Positions 1 to 9,837 of a stretch of DNA of 64,000 nt are shown here, in pieces. Where the stretch lies: positions 1-64,000 of the forward strand of contig JADLFU010000144.1 in assembly GCA_020849655.1 (NCBI GenBank). The letters are read 5' to 3'. How positions within the stretch are numbered: the first letter of the stretch is position 1; the number at the start of each line of letters is the position of its first letter. The stretch comes from Polyangiaceae bacterium (GTDB taxonomy: Bacteria; Myxococcota_A; Polyangia; Polyangiales; Polyangiaceae). The notes beneath the pieces are model-generated. The model did not search any database and was not told where the DNA came from. It was given only the letters and a program-made list of their open reading frames with translations. The translations under genes and the position numbers were made by a program.

Positions 1-189
1 CGAGCCGAATTGGGCTGAAATCCGCGCGCAGGCGTGGCCGTGCCACGTCGAGCACGGTTTCACCCAAGACGGCCGAAGGACGCTAGGAATCCGGCGCTCG
101 CGACGAAGGGCTCCCGAAACCCATGCTCAGAAGCACCCAAGAGCCCCGGAGCGCGTGACCCGCGCGCGCGCGTCTGAGACAATCGCGAC

Positions 190-3057
190 GTGCGACTCCG
201 CCTCGCGACCGTGCTGCCGTTGCTCTCGCTGGCCGCGTGCGACGCGGATCCGGCGACGTCCATCGTGCTCTCCGTGCGCTCGGAGGCTCGCATGCCGGCC
301 GACCTCGACGGCCTGTCGATCCAGGCGAGCCGGGAGGGAGTCGCGTTCGCTCACGCCTGGGCGCTGCCCGGCGAGCTGCGGCTCCCCGGGACGCTGACGT
401 TCGACGCGAAGGAGCCCGAGGGAGCGCCGCTCTTGCTGACGATCGAGGGGCAGCAGGGGGGAAAGGCGCGCATCCAGCGGCGGGCGCGCTTGCCGTTCAC
501 GAAGGGAAAGTCGAAGGTGCTGCGCGTGTCGCTCGAGGTCGCGTGCCTCGACGTCAGCTGCACGGCGGAGACGACCTGCAGGCAAGGCACGTGCGTCGGC
601 ATCGACGTCGACCCCGCGTCGCTCCCCGAGTTCGGTGGCAACGATCGGGAGCTTCCCCCCGCGAACCAGCCCGACCGCGCCTGCTACGACGAGGCGGCGT
701 GTCTCGCGTCCGCTGCGCGCGTCACGCCGGTCGCGTGCTCGTTCGGCGCGCCCGCGGGAGACTTCAACGTCGCGGTCGAGTGGGCGTCGGCACCGGGCCT
801 CCGCGTCACGCTGCCCCGGGGCGCGGACGGGTACCAACTGAAGAACGCCAAGGTCGTGCTCTCCGACAGCGTGTGCGCGGCGCTCGACGCTGGGCGTGTC
901 CTCGCGCTGTACGTCGCGACGGGGTGCGCGCCGCTCGCGTCGGGCGGACTGTATTGTGTGCCACCGGCGCAGCCCGGCACCGGCGGTGCCGCTGGGCAGG
1001 GGGGAGCGGGCGGCGGCGGACAGGCGGGCGCCAGCGGCGCCAGCGGCGCCGGGCAGTCGGGGGCTGGCCAGGGCGGCGCCGGGCAAGGCGGCGCCGGGCA
1101 AGGCGGCGCTGGGCAAGGCGGCGCTGGGCAAGCCGGCGCTGGTCAGAGCGGCGGTGGGCAGGCCGGCGCTGGGCAGGGCGGCGCCGGTCAAGCCGGCGCC
1201 GGGCAAGGCGGCGCTGGTCAAAGCGGCGGTGGGCAAGCCGGCGCTGGGCAGGCTGGCGCTGGGCAAGGCGGCGCCGGTCAAGCCGGCGGTGGACAAGGCG
1301 GCGCCGGGCAGGGCGGAGCGGGCCAGGGCGGCTCCTCCGGCTCTGCAGGGAAGAGTGGGAGCGCCGGTGCCCCCGCGGCGCCCCCGCTGGCCGCTCCGGG
1401 GTCGATCCCCGACAGCGTCACCCCGGCGTGCATCGAGGCGTTCTTCGGGACCAAGGTCGCCTGCGACAGCGCCGAGGTCCAGGACGGCAACGAGCGGCGC
1501 AACGTCTCCACCCCCGTCCCGGTCGGCCCCTACTTCCAGGACCCCGTCACCGGCCTGTCCTGGCAGGCCCAGCCGGGAAAGATGCAGTTCGGGCTCGCGA
1601 CGACGGTGTGCCAGGCGGCGGGCGGGCGGCTCCCGACGATCTCCGAGCTCTCGGGCGTCTTCGACTACGGCGCCGCTCCGACGGCGTACAACGGGGGGTT
1701 CCTGTCGGCCGTGCCCCGGTGGGCGTCGCACCCGCTCGTATCGCCTCCCCTCGCGCTCGTGATGGCGGCCGACGGCTCCGTCGGCTTGCAGGACCCCAGC
1801 CTCAACGAGGAGGCCGTCTGCGTGTTCGGTCCGAACCTGGGCGACCCGATCGTCGACGCGACCGACGATCCGTCCGTCGCGTACGCCCCGGGCCCGCGGC
1901 TGCTCTGGCAGACGACCGCCGTCCCCGTGACGTCCTGGTCTGACGCGCTGTCACAGTGCATGAACGCCACCGACGGCGGGTACGAGGACTGGCGCCTGCC
2001 AACAGTGAAGGAGCTGCTGTCACTGTACCGACCGGGTGTCGCTGGGGTGCCGCCCGCCCTGTCGGGGCCGGCGGTCACGTACTTCTCGTCGACCGCGCTG
2101 CCGGCCGGCACGAAGGTCTGGGCGGTCGACTTCGCCACCGGTCAGGCGACGATCGTACGCTCGCTGACGACGGGCGCGTCCGCGCAGGTGCGCTGCGTGC
2201 GGGGCGGCGCGTTCGTCGGCGGCGTGCCCGACACCACGCAGAGGGTCTGCCTCGACGCCACGGGGGACGGCATCGGAAACTGCGAGGGGCCCGCGATCTT
2301 CACCTGGGATCTCGGGCAGGAGGGGCAGCTTCAGGTGAATTCCCCCTCGTACGTGCTGAAGGGCTCCGTCCTCTTCGACAGCGTCACCGGGCTCGAGTGG
2401 GAACGGGCGCCCGCGTCGGCCACGTACGACTGGCTCGGCGCGGTCTCCCACTGCCAAGCATTGGGAGGCGGCTTCCGCCTGCCGACGGCGCGGGAGCTCA
2501 TCGAGGTGAACGAGCAGTCCGCTCGCCACCCGGCCTTCTCGAACCTCCAGCCCTTCCTCTGGGCAGCCGAGGCCTCGACGGCGGTCCCGACGGACGCGTG
2601 GCTCATCGCGAGCGGGGGCTCGCCGCTGTCGCGCACCGTCGACAAGTCGCTCCTCCATGGTGCCTCGTGCGTGCGCGGCCCCAGCGCACCCAAGGCCAGC
2701 CTGTCGCCGCTGCTCGGCGGCGTGTACGTGGACACCTCGACGGGGCTCGCGTGGAGCACCGCGAAGGCGCCGGCCAACGAGTGGAACCTCGTCATCGGAC
2801 ACTGCGAGTCGTCCACCATCGGAGGCTTCGTCGACTGGCGGCTGGCGACGGTGAAGGACCTCGCGTCGTTGCTGGATCTGACCCGGACCGGCTCGCCCAC
2901 GCCGCCGGAGCTCGCGGTCGCCGCGGTGTGGACGTCGACGGTGAGCAACACGAAATCGCAGGCGCTCGCGCTCGACCTGTCGACCGGCGCGAGCGCGGTC
3001 GATCACGTCTCCGTGTTTCACCCGGGGCTATGCGTGCGAGGGCCCTATCAGCCCTGA
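190..3057 (+). CDS. Surface lipoprotein with Gly-rich spacer and four DUF1566 (Lcl-type) modules
   Basis: Starts at GTG. A short signal ends in a lipobox (LSLAAC, Cys17), so this is probably an outer-membrane lipoprotein. Residues about 18-262 form an N-terminal module with several Cys pairs. Residues about 262-397 are a low-complexity GQGGAGQ spacer. Four DUF1566-like units follow, starting near residues 446, 570, 727 and 845. Each carries the family pattern TGLxW, then a Cys-containing helix and RLPT (RLAT in the last). DUF1566 is a C-lectin-like surface domain of Myxococcota and gamma-proteobacteria, usually on adhesins or receptors. The N-terminal module recurs in the lipoprotein at 59869-62187, where it is joined to another C-terminus. 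The ligand is unknown; the domain assignment is firm. Confidence 0.85.
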   Translation: MRLRLATVLPLLSLAACDADPATSIVLSVRSEARMPADLDGLSIQASREGVAFAHAWALPGELRLPGTLTFDAKEPEGAPLLLTIEGQQGGKARIQRRARLPFTKGKSKVLRVSLEVACLDVSCTAETTCRQGTCVGIDVDPASLPEFGGNDRELPPANQPDRACYDEAACLASAARVTPVACSFGAPAGDFNVAVEWASAPGLRVTLPRGADGYQLKNAKVVLSDSVCAALDAGRVLALYVATGCAPLASGGLYCVPPAQPGTGGAAGQGGAGGGGQAGASGASGAGQSGAGQGGAGQGGAGQGGAGQGGAGQAGAGQSGGGQAGAGQGGAGQAGAGQGGAGQSGGGQAGAGQAGAGQGGAGQAGGGQGGAGQGGAGQGGSSGSAGKSGSAGAPAAPPLAAPGSIPDSVTPACIEAFFGTKVACDSAEVQDGNERRNVSTPVPVGPYFQDPVTGLSWQAQPGKMQFGLATTVCQAAGGRLPTISELSGVFDYGAAPTAYNGGFLSAVPRWASHPLVSPPLALVMAADGSVGLQDPSLNEEAVCVFGPNLGDPIVDATDDPSVAYAPGPRLLWQTTAVPVTSWSDALSQCMNATDGGYEDWRLPTVKELLSLYRPGVAGVPPALSGPAVTYFSSTALPAGTKVWAVDFATGQATIVRSLTTGASAQVRCVRGGAFVGGVPDTTQRVCLDATGDGIGNCEGPAIFTWDLGQEGQLQVNSPSYVLKGSVLFDSVTGLEWERAPASATYDWLGAVSHCQALGGGFRLPTARELIEVNEQSARHPAFSNLQPFLWAAEASTAVPTDAWLIASGGSPLSRTVDKSLLHGASCVRGPSAPKASLSPLLGGVYVDTSTGLAWSTAKAPANEWNLVIGHCESSTIGGFVDWRLATVKDLASLLDLTRTGSPTPPELAVAAVWTSTVSNTKSQALALDLSTGASAVDHVSVFHPGLCVRGPYQP
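1051..1330 (+). repeat. In-frame tandem repeats coding the GQGGAGQ spacer
   Basis: A run of imperfect 15-base units of the kind GGGCAAGGCGGCGCC, with variants changing single codons (GQGGA, GQAGA, GQSGG). It is wholly inside the DUF1566 lipoprotein gene and keeps frame, so it is a protein spacer and not an intergenic repeat. Length variation by slippage would change only the reach of the C-terminal domains from the membrane. Confidence 0.85.
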
Positions 3058-3178
3058 GGCCGCCGCGAGAACACTGTTCGAGTCGGATGGGGGAGCCCTT
3101 CTGGTGCCTTCGTCAGCCCGCGCGCCTCGATCCTCATCGGCCGCGCAGCAACCCGCCCCGCCCGCGGTCACCGCCGGA

Positions 3179-4306
3179 TCACTTCGTCGACTTGCAGTCG
3201 CTCGCGCAGCCGTCGCCGCCCGTCGCGTTGCCGTCGTCGCAGAGCTCGCCGCCGTCGATCCGCCCGTCCCCGCAGCGAGGGATCGTGCAGTCCAGGCGGC
3301 ACTTCGACGGCGCCTCGAACGCGGTGAGGTGCGCGGGCGCCCCGCGGTCGAGCGAGAGCGGCTTCAGATCTCCGTCCACGTAGGCCCAGGACGAGATGCC
3401 CGCGGTGAACGTCGGCGAGACGTCGACCGACCAGCTGCCGGGCAGCGGCAGGCCCGAGATGGCCCCGCCGTCGGTGTTGTCGTGGAACGTCCACTCGCCG
3501 CGCACGACGCCCGTCCCCGCGACGAAGAACTCGTTCGAGTTGTCATCGACGACGGAGATCCCCGCGCCGAAGGGCAAGTGAAAGAAGCTCATCCCGACCG
3601 CGGCCTCCGGCTGCGGGGCGCCGGTCGCGTCCGTGTCGACGCCGTGCTCGGCGACCAGGCTGAGCACGCCCGTGGTCGAGTCGCGGTACAGGAAGAGGTG
3701 GCTGACGCCGCTCGCCTCGAGCCCGGTGTGGCCGCTCGCGGACGCGTACGCGTAGAACTCGACGACCGACTTGGCTCGCTCGATCGGGCGCACCGCCCGC
3801 GACAGCGGCCCCTGGGTGAGCAACAAGGACGGCAGATCCAGGTTCGCCGCGCCGACGTCACACTGTTCGACCCCCGCCTGCACGAACCCGTCCCCGCACT
3901 TGGCGCGCAGGCAGGTGGACGGGCACGCGTCGGTGTCGTCGTCGTCGCCGTCGTCGCAGTCCTCGCCGGGATCGACCGCGCCGTCCCCGCAGGTCGGCCG
4001 CGCGCAGTTGTGCTGGCAACCGTCGCCGTCGGTCGTGTTGCCGTCGTCGCACGCCTCCACCCCGGCGAACACGACGCCGTCGCCGCACCGCGCGAGCGCG
4101 CACCCGACGCACGCGTCGGTGTCGACGCCGTTGCCGTCGTCGCACGCCTCGTCGTCGTCGCGGAGGTGGTCGCCACAGTAGCGCTCGACCTCGGGCGGGC
4201 CCGGCGGGCGATCGCCGTGGAGCGGCGTCCTCGCGCCGCACCCGGCGAGGGACGCGCCCGCGAGGAGCGCGAGGGCGATCGCTGAACCGGAGCCGCGGGT
4301 CGACAT
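3179..4306 (-). CDS. Lipoprotein with DUF4215 Cys-rich repeats
   Basis: The ATG start is followed by a signal peptide ending LAGASLAGC (Cys23), a clear lipobox. The next 110 residues hold repeats of the DUF4215 type: CGDGxxxxGExCDDGNxxDxDxC, as in [20 protein letters not shown] and [10 protein letters not shown]. One more copy closes the protein ([16 protein letters not shown]). Such repeats are typical of myxobacterial surface proteins. The middle (about residues 135-320) is a globular, beta-rich domain I do not recognise. The gene converges on the DUF1566 lipoprotein across about 120 bases. Role unknown, probably cell-surface display. Confidence 0.85.
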   Translation of the reverse strand: MSTRGSGSAIALALLAGASLAGCGARTPLHGDRPPGPPEVERYCGDHLRDDDEACDDGNGVDTDACVGCALARCGDGVVFAGVEACDDGNTTDGDGCQHNCARPTCGDGAVDPGEDCDDGDDDDTDACPSTCLRAKCGDGFVQAGVEQCDVGAANLDLPSLLLTQGPLSRAVRPIERAKSVVEFYAYASASGHTGLEASGVSHLFLYRDSTTGVLSLVAEHGVDTDATGAPQPEAAVGMSFFHLPFGAGISVVDDNSNEFFVAGTGVVRGEWTFHDNTDGGAISGLPLPGSWSVDVSPTFTAGISSWAYVDGDLKPLSLDRGAPAHLTAFEAPSKCRLDCTIPRCGDGRIDGGELCDDGNATGGDGCASDCKSTK

Positions 4307-4329
4307 CGCTGCGCCCTATCTCCGCGCGC

Positions 4330-5091
4330 TCACCGCGACAACTCCACGAACATCACGGCGCGCTCCTCCCGCAAGATGGAGTGGCGCACGCCATGGAATT
4401 CTCGCAGCTCGACCTCTAGCCCGAGGCCGCGGAGGTGCGCGACGCCCGCCCGCGTCGGCGCGACCGGCAAGACGTCGTCCGCGTCGCCGTGCAAGGCCAC
4501 GATCGGTGCGGCGCCGGGCGGCGCCACCGCGGGCCACAGCGGCTCGGGCAGCCAGCCCGCGACCGGCACCGCGCGCGCGAACAGCTCGCCGTGACGGAGC
4601 GCGAGCGTGAACGACAGCATCCCGCCCTGCGAGAACCCCGTCACGACCGGCTTGCCGGCGGTCGGGCGCGCCGCGACGATCGCGCGCACCTCGGCGGCGA
4701 CGAGCTCTGCCGCGGCGACGAGGCCCGCCGTGGGCGCGGTGACGCCGCCCGCCTCTCGCCGCGTCGCGAACCACGACCCCCCCGCGCCGTGGCGCGTCGG
4801 CGCCGGCAGCACCCCCCCGCGCGCGCGCGCCTCGAGGCCGTCGAACACCGCGGAGAAATTCTGCGCGTCGTCGCCGAGGCCGTGCAAGGCGACGATCAAC
4901 GGCAGCGCGTCGGTCGGCGCCGCGCCGCCCTTCACCAGCTCCACGCGCACGAGCCCGGGGCGGGGCGCCTGCGCGGAGGAGATCGGCGGCCGCGGGGCCG
5001 AGGGCGCGGCCCGCGGAGGCTCGGCGCCGGGCGCGCGATCGCAGGCGACGAGCGCCCACGCCGCCGCGAGCGCCGCTACCAGACGACGCAC
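4330..5091 (-). CDS. Phospholipase/carboxylesterase-family alpha/beta hydrolase (lipoprotein)
   Basis: I place the start at the GTG at 5091, because the protein then begins with a signal sequence (VRRLVAALAAAWALVAC) and a lipobox Cys. An earlier in-frame start would only add residues antisense-like in composition. The fold is the phospholipase/carboxylesterase family (PF02230-like): an oxyanion-loop region IVALHGLGDDAQNF, nucleophile elbow GFSQGG, the acid in HGDADDVLP and a late His in FHGVRHSI. It should hydrolyse esters at the cell envelope; the substrate is unknown. The start overlaps the stop of the upstream M13 peptidase gene by 16 bases, so the two are probably co-translated. Confidence 0.8.
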   Translation of the reverse strand: MRRLVAALAAAWALVACDRAPGAEPPRAAPSAPRPPISSAQAPRPGLVRVELVKGGAAPTDALPLIVALHGLGDDAQNFSAVFDGLEARARGGVLPAPTRHGAGGSWFATRREAGGVTAPTAGLVAAAELVAAEVRAIVAARPTAGKPVVTGFSQGGMLSFTLALRHGELFARAVPVAGWLPEPLWPAVAPPGAAPIVALHGDADDVLPVAPTRAGVAHLRGLGLEVELREFHGVRHSILREERAVMFVELSR

Positions 5092-7166
5092 GCGTTCGCA
5101 GGGCGCATCGGCGCGCCCTCCTTGCACGAGAACGCGGCCGCGAACTCGGGCGTGTCCGAGAGCGCGCCGTTGACGCGGAACTTGGGCGGCGAGTGCGGAT
5201 CGACCGAGGCCGCCATCCGCGTCCACTCGTCCTTCGCCTTGAAGCACCACGCCTGCCCGACGGCGAGGAAGAATTGTTGATCTTCAGTGAACCCGTCGGC
5301 GACGTCGACGGTCGCCGCGTCCGCGCGCAGCTTGCGGTACGCGCGGAAGGCGAGCTTGATGCCGCCGATGTCGGCGATGTTCTCGCCGAGCGTCAGCCGC
5401 CCGTTGAGCTTCACGCCGGGCAGCGCCTCGTACGCCGAGTACTGGTCGGCGACGCACGTCGCCTTCTTCTCGAACCGGCCCTTCACCTCGGGCGCCCACC
5501 AGTTCTCGAGGTTGCCGTTGCCAGCGAACTGCGAGCCCTCGTCGTCGAACCCGTGCGTCAGCTCGTGCCCGACGACCATCCCGATGCCTCCCGCGTTGAC
5601 CGCGAGGCTCTGCTTGTTGCCATAGAAGGGCGGCTGCAGGATGCCGGCGGGGAACACCATGTGGTTCTTCAGCGGGTCGTAGTAGGCGTTGACGGTCGGC
5701 GGCGTCATCTGCCACTCCTCGCGGTCGAGCGGCTTGCCCACCTTCGTCAGCCGGCGCCTCGTCTCGAACTCGCGCGCGGCGAGCTCCGTCTTCGTGTACG
5801 CGCCCTGCTCGACGGCGAACGTGTACTCTCGCCACTTCGACGGGTACCCGATGAGGTACGCCATCGCCTTCAGCTTCTCCACCGCGCGCGCCTGGGTCTT
5901 CTCGTCCATCCAGTCGAGCCGCGAGACCTCCTCGCCGAAGGCGTCGCGGATGGCGAACACCATCGCCTCGACCGCGTGCTTCTGGTCCTTGCCGAACCGC
6001 CGGGCGACGAACGACTGCGCGAGCAGCTCGCCGAGCGCGCGGTCGGTCGCGTCCACGCACCGCTTCCACCTCGCCCGCTGGGTCGCCTGGCCGGTGAGCG
6101 CCTTCTCGAGCGAGAACGCCTCGTCGACGTAGGGCTTCGGCAGCGTCGCGGAGAGCGAGCTCACCAGGCGGAGCTCGAGGTACTCGCGCCACAGCTCCGG
6201 CTTCTCCGTCTTCACCGCCCGCTCGATCTCGTCGAGGTACGTGAGGCTCGTGACGTTGATGTCGCGCAGGCCGTCGAACCCGAGCACGCTGAAGTACAGA
6301 TCCCAGTCGAAGCTCGGCGCCCGCTGCTTCAGGCCGTCCCTGTCGATCTTGTTGTAGAGGCTCTTCGGGTCGCGGCGCTCGACCTTCGTCTTCTGCGCCT
6401 TCGCCAGCCGGGTCTCGAAGGCGACGATGCGCGCCGCGGCCTTCGGGGCCTCGCGCTTGCCCGCGCCGCCCATCGCGAGCAGGCGCTCGACGTGCCCAGT
6501 GTACGTCGCGACGAGCTCCTTCGATTTGGCGTCGTCCTTCGTGTAGTAGTCGCGGTCGGGCAGGCCCAGGCCGTTCTGATCGAGGGTGGCGATGACGCGC
6601 GTCGCGTCCTTGTAGTCCTGGTCGTCCGACACGTCGAACAGCGCGAACACGCGCGCCTTGTGGAGATCGGCGATCGCTATCGCCAGGGACTTCTGATCGT
6701 GCACGCCGCGGATGATCGCGCGCAGCCTGTCGAGGCCGAGCGTGCCCGCCTTGTCAGCGGCCTCCTCGTCCATGCACGCGCCGTAGTAGGCGCCGAGCTT
6801 CTTCTCGTCCTCGCCCTGGGGAGACTTCCGCGCGAGCTCGAGCACGTCCCGCAGATCCTGCTCGTTGCGCTTCTGGATCTCCGAGAACCCGCGGCTGTAG
6901 CGCGGCTTGTCGGCGGGGATCTCCGTCTTCGCGATCCAGCCGCCGCACGCGAAGCCGTAGAAGTCGCCGCAGGGATCCACCGACTTGTCGAGGGCGCCCG
7001 CGTCGAGCCCCACGTCGGCGAGGCTGACCGCGCGGGGCGTCGGAGGCGGCTTCGGGGGCGTCGCGACGGACGCGGAGGGCGCCGCGACGGGCGCCTGCGG
7101 CGCGGGCGGGGACGAGCCGCACGCGGCGGCGAGGAGCAACGTGGACGACAGGGCTGCGCGCTTCAT
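5076..7166 (-). CDS. M13 (neprilysin/PepO-type) zinc endopeptidase, lipoprotein
   Basis: A 696-residue protein, the usual length of bacterial M13 enzymes. The signal ends in LLLAAAC, so it is membrane-anchored by lipid instead of by the transmembrane helix of eukaryotic neprilysins. Two metal-site motifs are plain: HELTHGFDDEG (the HExxH zinc helix) and ENIADIGG (the ExxxD glutamate helix). NAYYDP and a C-terminal CxxW (NACVVW) are also family features. It cleaves oligopeptides in the envelope or outside it. The downstream esterase overlaps its stop, making a two-gene leftward unit. The start is divergent from the glycosyltransferase at 7228, with about 60 bases between. Confidence 0.93.
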   Translation of the reverse strand: MKRAALSSTLLLAAACGSSPPAPQAPVAAPSASVATPPKPPPTPRAVSLADVGLDAGALDKSVDPCGDFYGFACGGWIAKTEIPADKPRYSRGFSEIQKRNEQDLRDVLELARKSPQGEDEKKLGAYYGACMDEEAADKAGTLGLDRLRAIIRGVHDQKSLAIAIADLHKARVFALFDVSDDQDYKDATRVIATLDQNGLGLPDRDYYTKDDAKSKELVATYTGHVERLLAMGGAGKREAPKAAARIVAFETRLAKAQKTKVERRDPKSLYNKIDRDGLKQRAPSFDWDLYFSVLGFDGLRDINVTSLTYLDEIERAVKTEKPELWREYLELRLVSSLSATLPKPYVDEAFSLEKALTGQATQRARWKRCVDATDRALGELLAQSFVARRFGKDQKHAVEAMVFAIRDAFGEEVSRLDWMDEKTQARAVEKLKAMAYLIGYPSKWREYTFAVEQGAYTKTELAAREFETRRRLTKVGKPLDREEWQMTPPTVNAYYDPLKNHMVFPAGILQPPFYGNKQSLAVNAGGIGMVVGHELTHGFDDEGSQFAGNGNLENWWAPEVKGRFEKKATCVADQYSAYEALPGVKLNGRLTLGENIADIGGIKLAFRAYRKLRADAATVDVADGFTEDQQFFLAVGQAWCFKAKDEWTRMAASVDPHSPPKFRVNGALSDTPEFAAAFSCKEGAPMRPANACVVW

Positions 7167-7227
7167 GCGCGCCGCGATACCACGACCCCTCGCGCGCGGC
7201 GTCGCCGCGTGAGAGGCTGCGGCGCCG

Positions 7228-8877
7228 ATGCGACGCCCCGGCTGGCTCGACGCCGAGAGCGCCCCCCTCGGGCGGCGCGAGCTGTGCTGGATGGCGGGCC
7301 TGTTCGCGCTCGCCCTCGCGCTCCGCGCGCTCGGGCTACGCCTCGGGCTGCCGTACTTTCATCACTGGGACGAGGTGCTCATCACGGGCAGCGCGAGGGC
7401 GATGCTCGAGCGAGGCACCGACGTGCCCACCAACTACTTCTATGGCGCGCCGCTGATGCGGCTCACGGCGCTCGGCTGGAAGCTCGCCCACGCGCTCCAC
7501 CTCCCGCAGCTCGGCGCCCCGTACGCCGACGAGGTGTCGCTGCGCTGGGTGGCGCGCGTCGTCGCCGCGACGATCTCGTCGACGGGCGCCGTGGGCGCGT
7601 ACCTGGCCGCGCGCTGGGCGCTGGGATCGCCGCGCGCGGCGGCGTTCGCTGGGCTCGCGTTCGCGGTGGCCGCCGAGCTCGTGTGGCACGGCAGGTACGG
7701 CGTGACGGACACGTCGGTCGTCGCCCTCTCGACGCTGTCGCTCGCCTTCGCGGCCGGGTACCTCTCGCGGCGGACGCTGGCGCTGGGGGCGCTGTCAGTG
7801 TCGTTCGCGGGGCTCGCGTTCGGGTTCAAGCTGACGGGCCTCGCCACCGTCGTGCTGCCGCTCTCCGCGCTCTCGCTCGCGGAGCCCGCGGGCCTGTGGC
7901 GGGCGGGCGATCTCCGCGCCGAGCGCCTCGGACTCGCGCACCGCGCGCTGCTCGGGCTGACCGCGCCGCTCGTGCTCCTCGTGTTCCTCGCGACGAACCC
8001 GCACGTGCGCGATGACTGGCGCACCGCGCTGTCCCACATCGAGGGGATCACGCGCCACTACCGGCAGGGGCACGTGAAGCCCTTCGCCGAGCGGGAGCCG
8101 GGCCTCGCGCACCTCGCGTCCGCGCTGTGGTACGTGCTGGCGGACGCGTTTCACACGCGCCCCTGGGCGAGCCTCTCGTTCTCGGTGCCCGGCGCGCTCG
8201 GCGTCGCCTTGGCGCTCCGCAGGCGCCGCGCGGCCGTCGCGCTCGGCCTCGCGCACGCGCTCGCCGTCGTGGTGGCGATGGCGTGGCCCAACCGCGCGTA
8301 CCTGACCCGGATGTACCTGCCCGCGTTGCCAGTGCTGTGTGTGGGCCTCGGCCTCGCGATCGACGAGGCGCTGTCGCTCGCGGAGCGGCGCTGGACAGGC
8401 AGCTGGCTCCGCGCGGCGCCCTGGGCGCTCGCTGTGGCGATGGCGAGCGGGAGCGTGCGTGACGCCGTCGGTTGTCACCGGATGCGCCAGGATCCGCGCG
8501 TCCTCGCGCTGGACCTCGTCGCGGCGAGGGTGCCGCCCGGCGGCCGGGCGCGCGTGGCGCTGTCGCGCGCCGTCGCAGGCGGGATCGCGCTCGGGGGGCA
8601 CCGGGCGGTGCGCGCGTACCTGGCGCGGCCGGGCGTCGAGCTCGTGGGGGACGTCGCGTCAGCCGCCGAGGCGCAGGCGCTCGGGCCCGACTTCGTCGTG
8701 CTGGCGAGCCACCGGGACGCCGGGAAGATCTGGCCCTACGAGGAGGCATGGGAGGTTCGTGAGGTGACAGGGTACCGGGAGCTCGCGAGGTTCGGCCCGA
8801 GCCCGTACGAGGAGCGCTTCGACCAGCAGCCGACCTGGGACGGGCGGGTCACGGCGGTGGTGCTGGCGAGGGAGTGA
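7228..8877 (+). CDS. Polytopic membrane glycosyltransferase, GT39/ArnT-like (C-type)
   Basis: 549 residues with many hydrophobic segments. The N-terminus carries a cytoplasmic run, a first membrane helix (residues about 21-40) and then an acidic motif HHWDE (Asp48, Glu49) in the first extracytoplasmic loop. That layout is typical of GT39/ArnT/RgtA-type enzymes, which use polyprenyl-phosphate sugars. Positions such as GSPRAAAFAGLAFAVAAELV and TDTSVVALSTLSLAFAAGYL are membrane helices. Acceptor and sugar cannot be told; envelope glycan, lipid or protein glycosylation are all possible. It stands alone, with no other pathway genes beside it. A second protein of the same broad type is cut by the right edge. 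Confidence 0.75.
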   Translation: MRRPGWLDAESAPLGRRELCWMAGLFALALALRALGLRLGLPYFHHWDEVLITGSARAMLERGTDVPTNYFYGAPLMRLTALGWKLAHALHLPQLGAPYADEVSLRWVARVVAATISSTGAVGAYLAARWALGSPRAAAFAGLAFAVAAELVWHGRYGVTDTSVVALSTLSLAFAAGYLSRRTLALGALSVSFAGLAFGFKLTGLATVVLPLSALSLAEPAGLWRAGDLRAERLGLAHRALLGLTAPLVLLVFLATNPHVRDDWRTALSHIEGITRHYRQGHVKPFAEREPGLAHLASALWYVLADAFHTRPWASLSFSVPGALGVALALRRRRAAVALGLAHALAVVVAMAWPNRAYLTRMYLPALPVLCVGLGLAIDEALSLAERRWTGSWLRAAPWALAVAMASGSVRDAVGCHRMRQDPRVLALDLVAARVPPGGRARVALSRAVAGGIALGGHRAVRAYLARPGVELVGDVASAAEAQALGPDFVVLASHRDAGKIWPYEEAWEVREVTGYRELARFGPSPYEERFDQQPTWDGRVTAVVLARE

Positions 8878-9192
8878 GTCGATCGACACCAGCGAACGGA
8901 GAGCGACGGCGCATTTTTTGTGTCACCGCGAGAATCTGTGGGTGAGCCACTGCGGCTCCGGGAGGTTGCCGAGCCTATGAGACAAGGCGGATTCAGTCGA
9001 AGGCCTCGACGTTTCGATCTCCGACACCGACGAGTTGGCCACCGCCCACGACCTCACCCTGTGGTGGTCTGTGCCAACCAATGTCGTTGGTTGTCAGGGG
9101 CAACCTGGAATCCAGGTCGGCGTCGCGCTGGCGTGGAGCTCGCGACTGGCGTTCGCGCTCCCTGACCCCGACGTCGACAACTGCGAGGTCCC
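8878..9192. other. Non-coding stretch with two hairpins before a Gly-rich lipoprotein gene
   Basis: This 315-base gap has no convincing ORF and a lower GC content than its surroundings. It contains two clean dyads close together: CAACCAA-TGTCG-TTGGTTG at 9075-9093 (7-bp stem, 5-base loop) and ACCTGGA-A-TCCAGGT at 9103-9117 (7-bp arms). They lie 75-120 bases before the TTG start of the next gene, so they could be operator or leader structures. The T-run near 8915 has no hairpin before it and I do not call a terminator. Confidence 0.4.
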
Positions 9193-9837
9193 TTGAGATC
9201 GCGGGCAATATTGTGGTTGCCCTGCGTCTGGGGGCTAGCCTGTAGCGCGGAAAGCACGAGCGACGTCTCTCAGCTTGGCGGGCAGGGGGCATCAGCGGGC
9301 ACGGGCAAGGGTGGGACTTCGGGTTCGGGGGCTACGAGCACGAGTGGGGCTGGCTCGGGCGCTGCTGGTGCGGGTGGGGCTTCTGGCTCGGGAGCCGCAG
9401 GATCAGCGGCTCTGGCCGGCGCTGGCGGAGGCGCCGCAGGCACGGCCGCGGGTGGCATGGGGGGCTCCCTTGCTGGAGCCGGCGGAGGCTCGGCTGGAGT
9501 GGGTGGCAAGATCGGGTGCATGCAACCCGGGCCCTGCGACGAATGCCTGAGGGAACTGTTGGTTCAGGACGGCTGCACACAACCTCCGGAGGCCAACTGC
9601 TTGATCCCGCGGCATGTCGATTTTTCACATTTCTCGGAAAAGGGCCAGGGGATCCCTCAGGGATGCTTCAGCTCACAGCCGGCTCCCCCGAATGTGGCTT
9701 GTGCTTGCTGCCCACAATTGCTTTGCGGCGCCATCGATACCGCGATCGGGTGCGCGTTTTCCGCTGGCTATCTGAAGTGCTGTGCCGTTTGCGATGTGTT
9801 GCGCGAGACCGTCTGGAAGGACGAGTGCGCTCCGTGA
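9193..9837 (+). CDS. Cys-rich lipoprotein with Gly/Ala/Ser spacer
   Basis: The start is a TTG followed by a signal WLPCVWGLAC with a lipobox. Residues about 30-110 are a spacer rich in Gly, Ala and Ser. The C-terminal 100 residues hold about 13 Cys (CMQPGPCDEC, CACCPQLLC, KCCAVCDVL), suggesting a small disulfide-stabilised extracellular domain. I do not recognise the domain. The C-terminal half is less GC-rich than neighbouring genes (runs such as TTTTTCACATTTCTCGG), which may indicate recent acquisition or relaxed selection. No operon partner is evident; the next gene starts 138 bases on. Confidence 0.7.
   Translation: MRSRAILWLPCVWGLACSAESTSDVSQLGGQGASAGTGKGGTSGSGATSTSGAGSGAAGAGGASGSGAAGSAALAGAGGGAAGTAAGGMGGSLAGAGGGSAGVGGKIGCMQPGPCDECLRELLVQDGCTQPPEANCLIPRHVDFSHFSEKGQGIPQGCFSSQPAPPNVACACCPQLLCGAIDTAIGCAFSAGYLKCCAVCDVLRETVWKDECAP

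Noticed and set aside
1051-1330. CRISPR-like direct repeats
   Set aside because: Units are contiguous, in frame, and code GQGGA; no spacers of constant length and no cas genes.
127-1731. Long minus-strand frame opposite the first lipoprotein
   Set aside because: Its repeats (ALPSAGLPTAALT) are the antisense of the Gly spacer; no signal, domain or start context.
8911-8920. T-run as intrinsic terminator
   Set aside because: No GC hairpin immediately before it on the strand that reads T.
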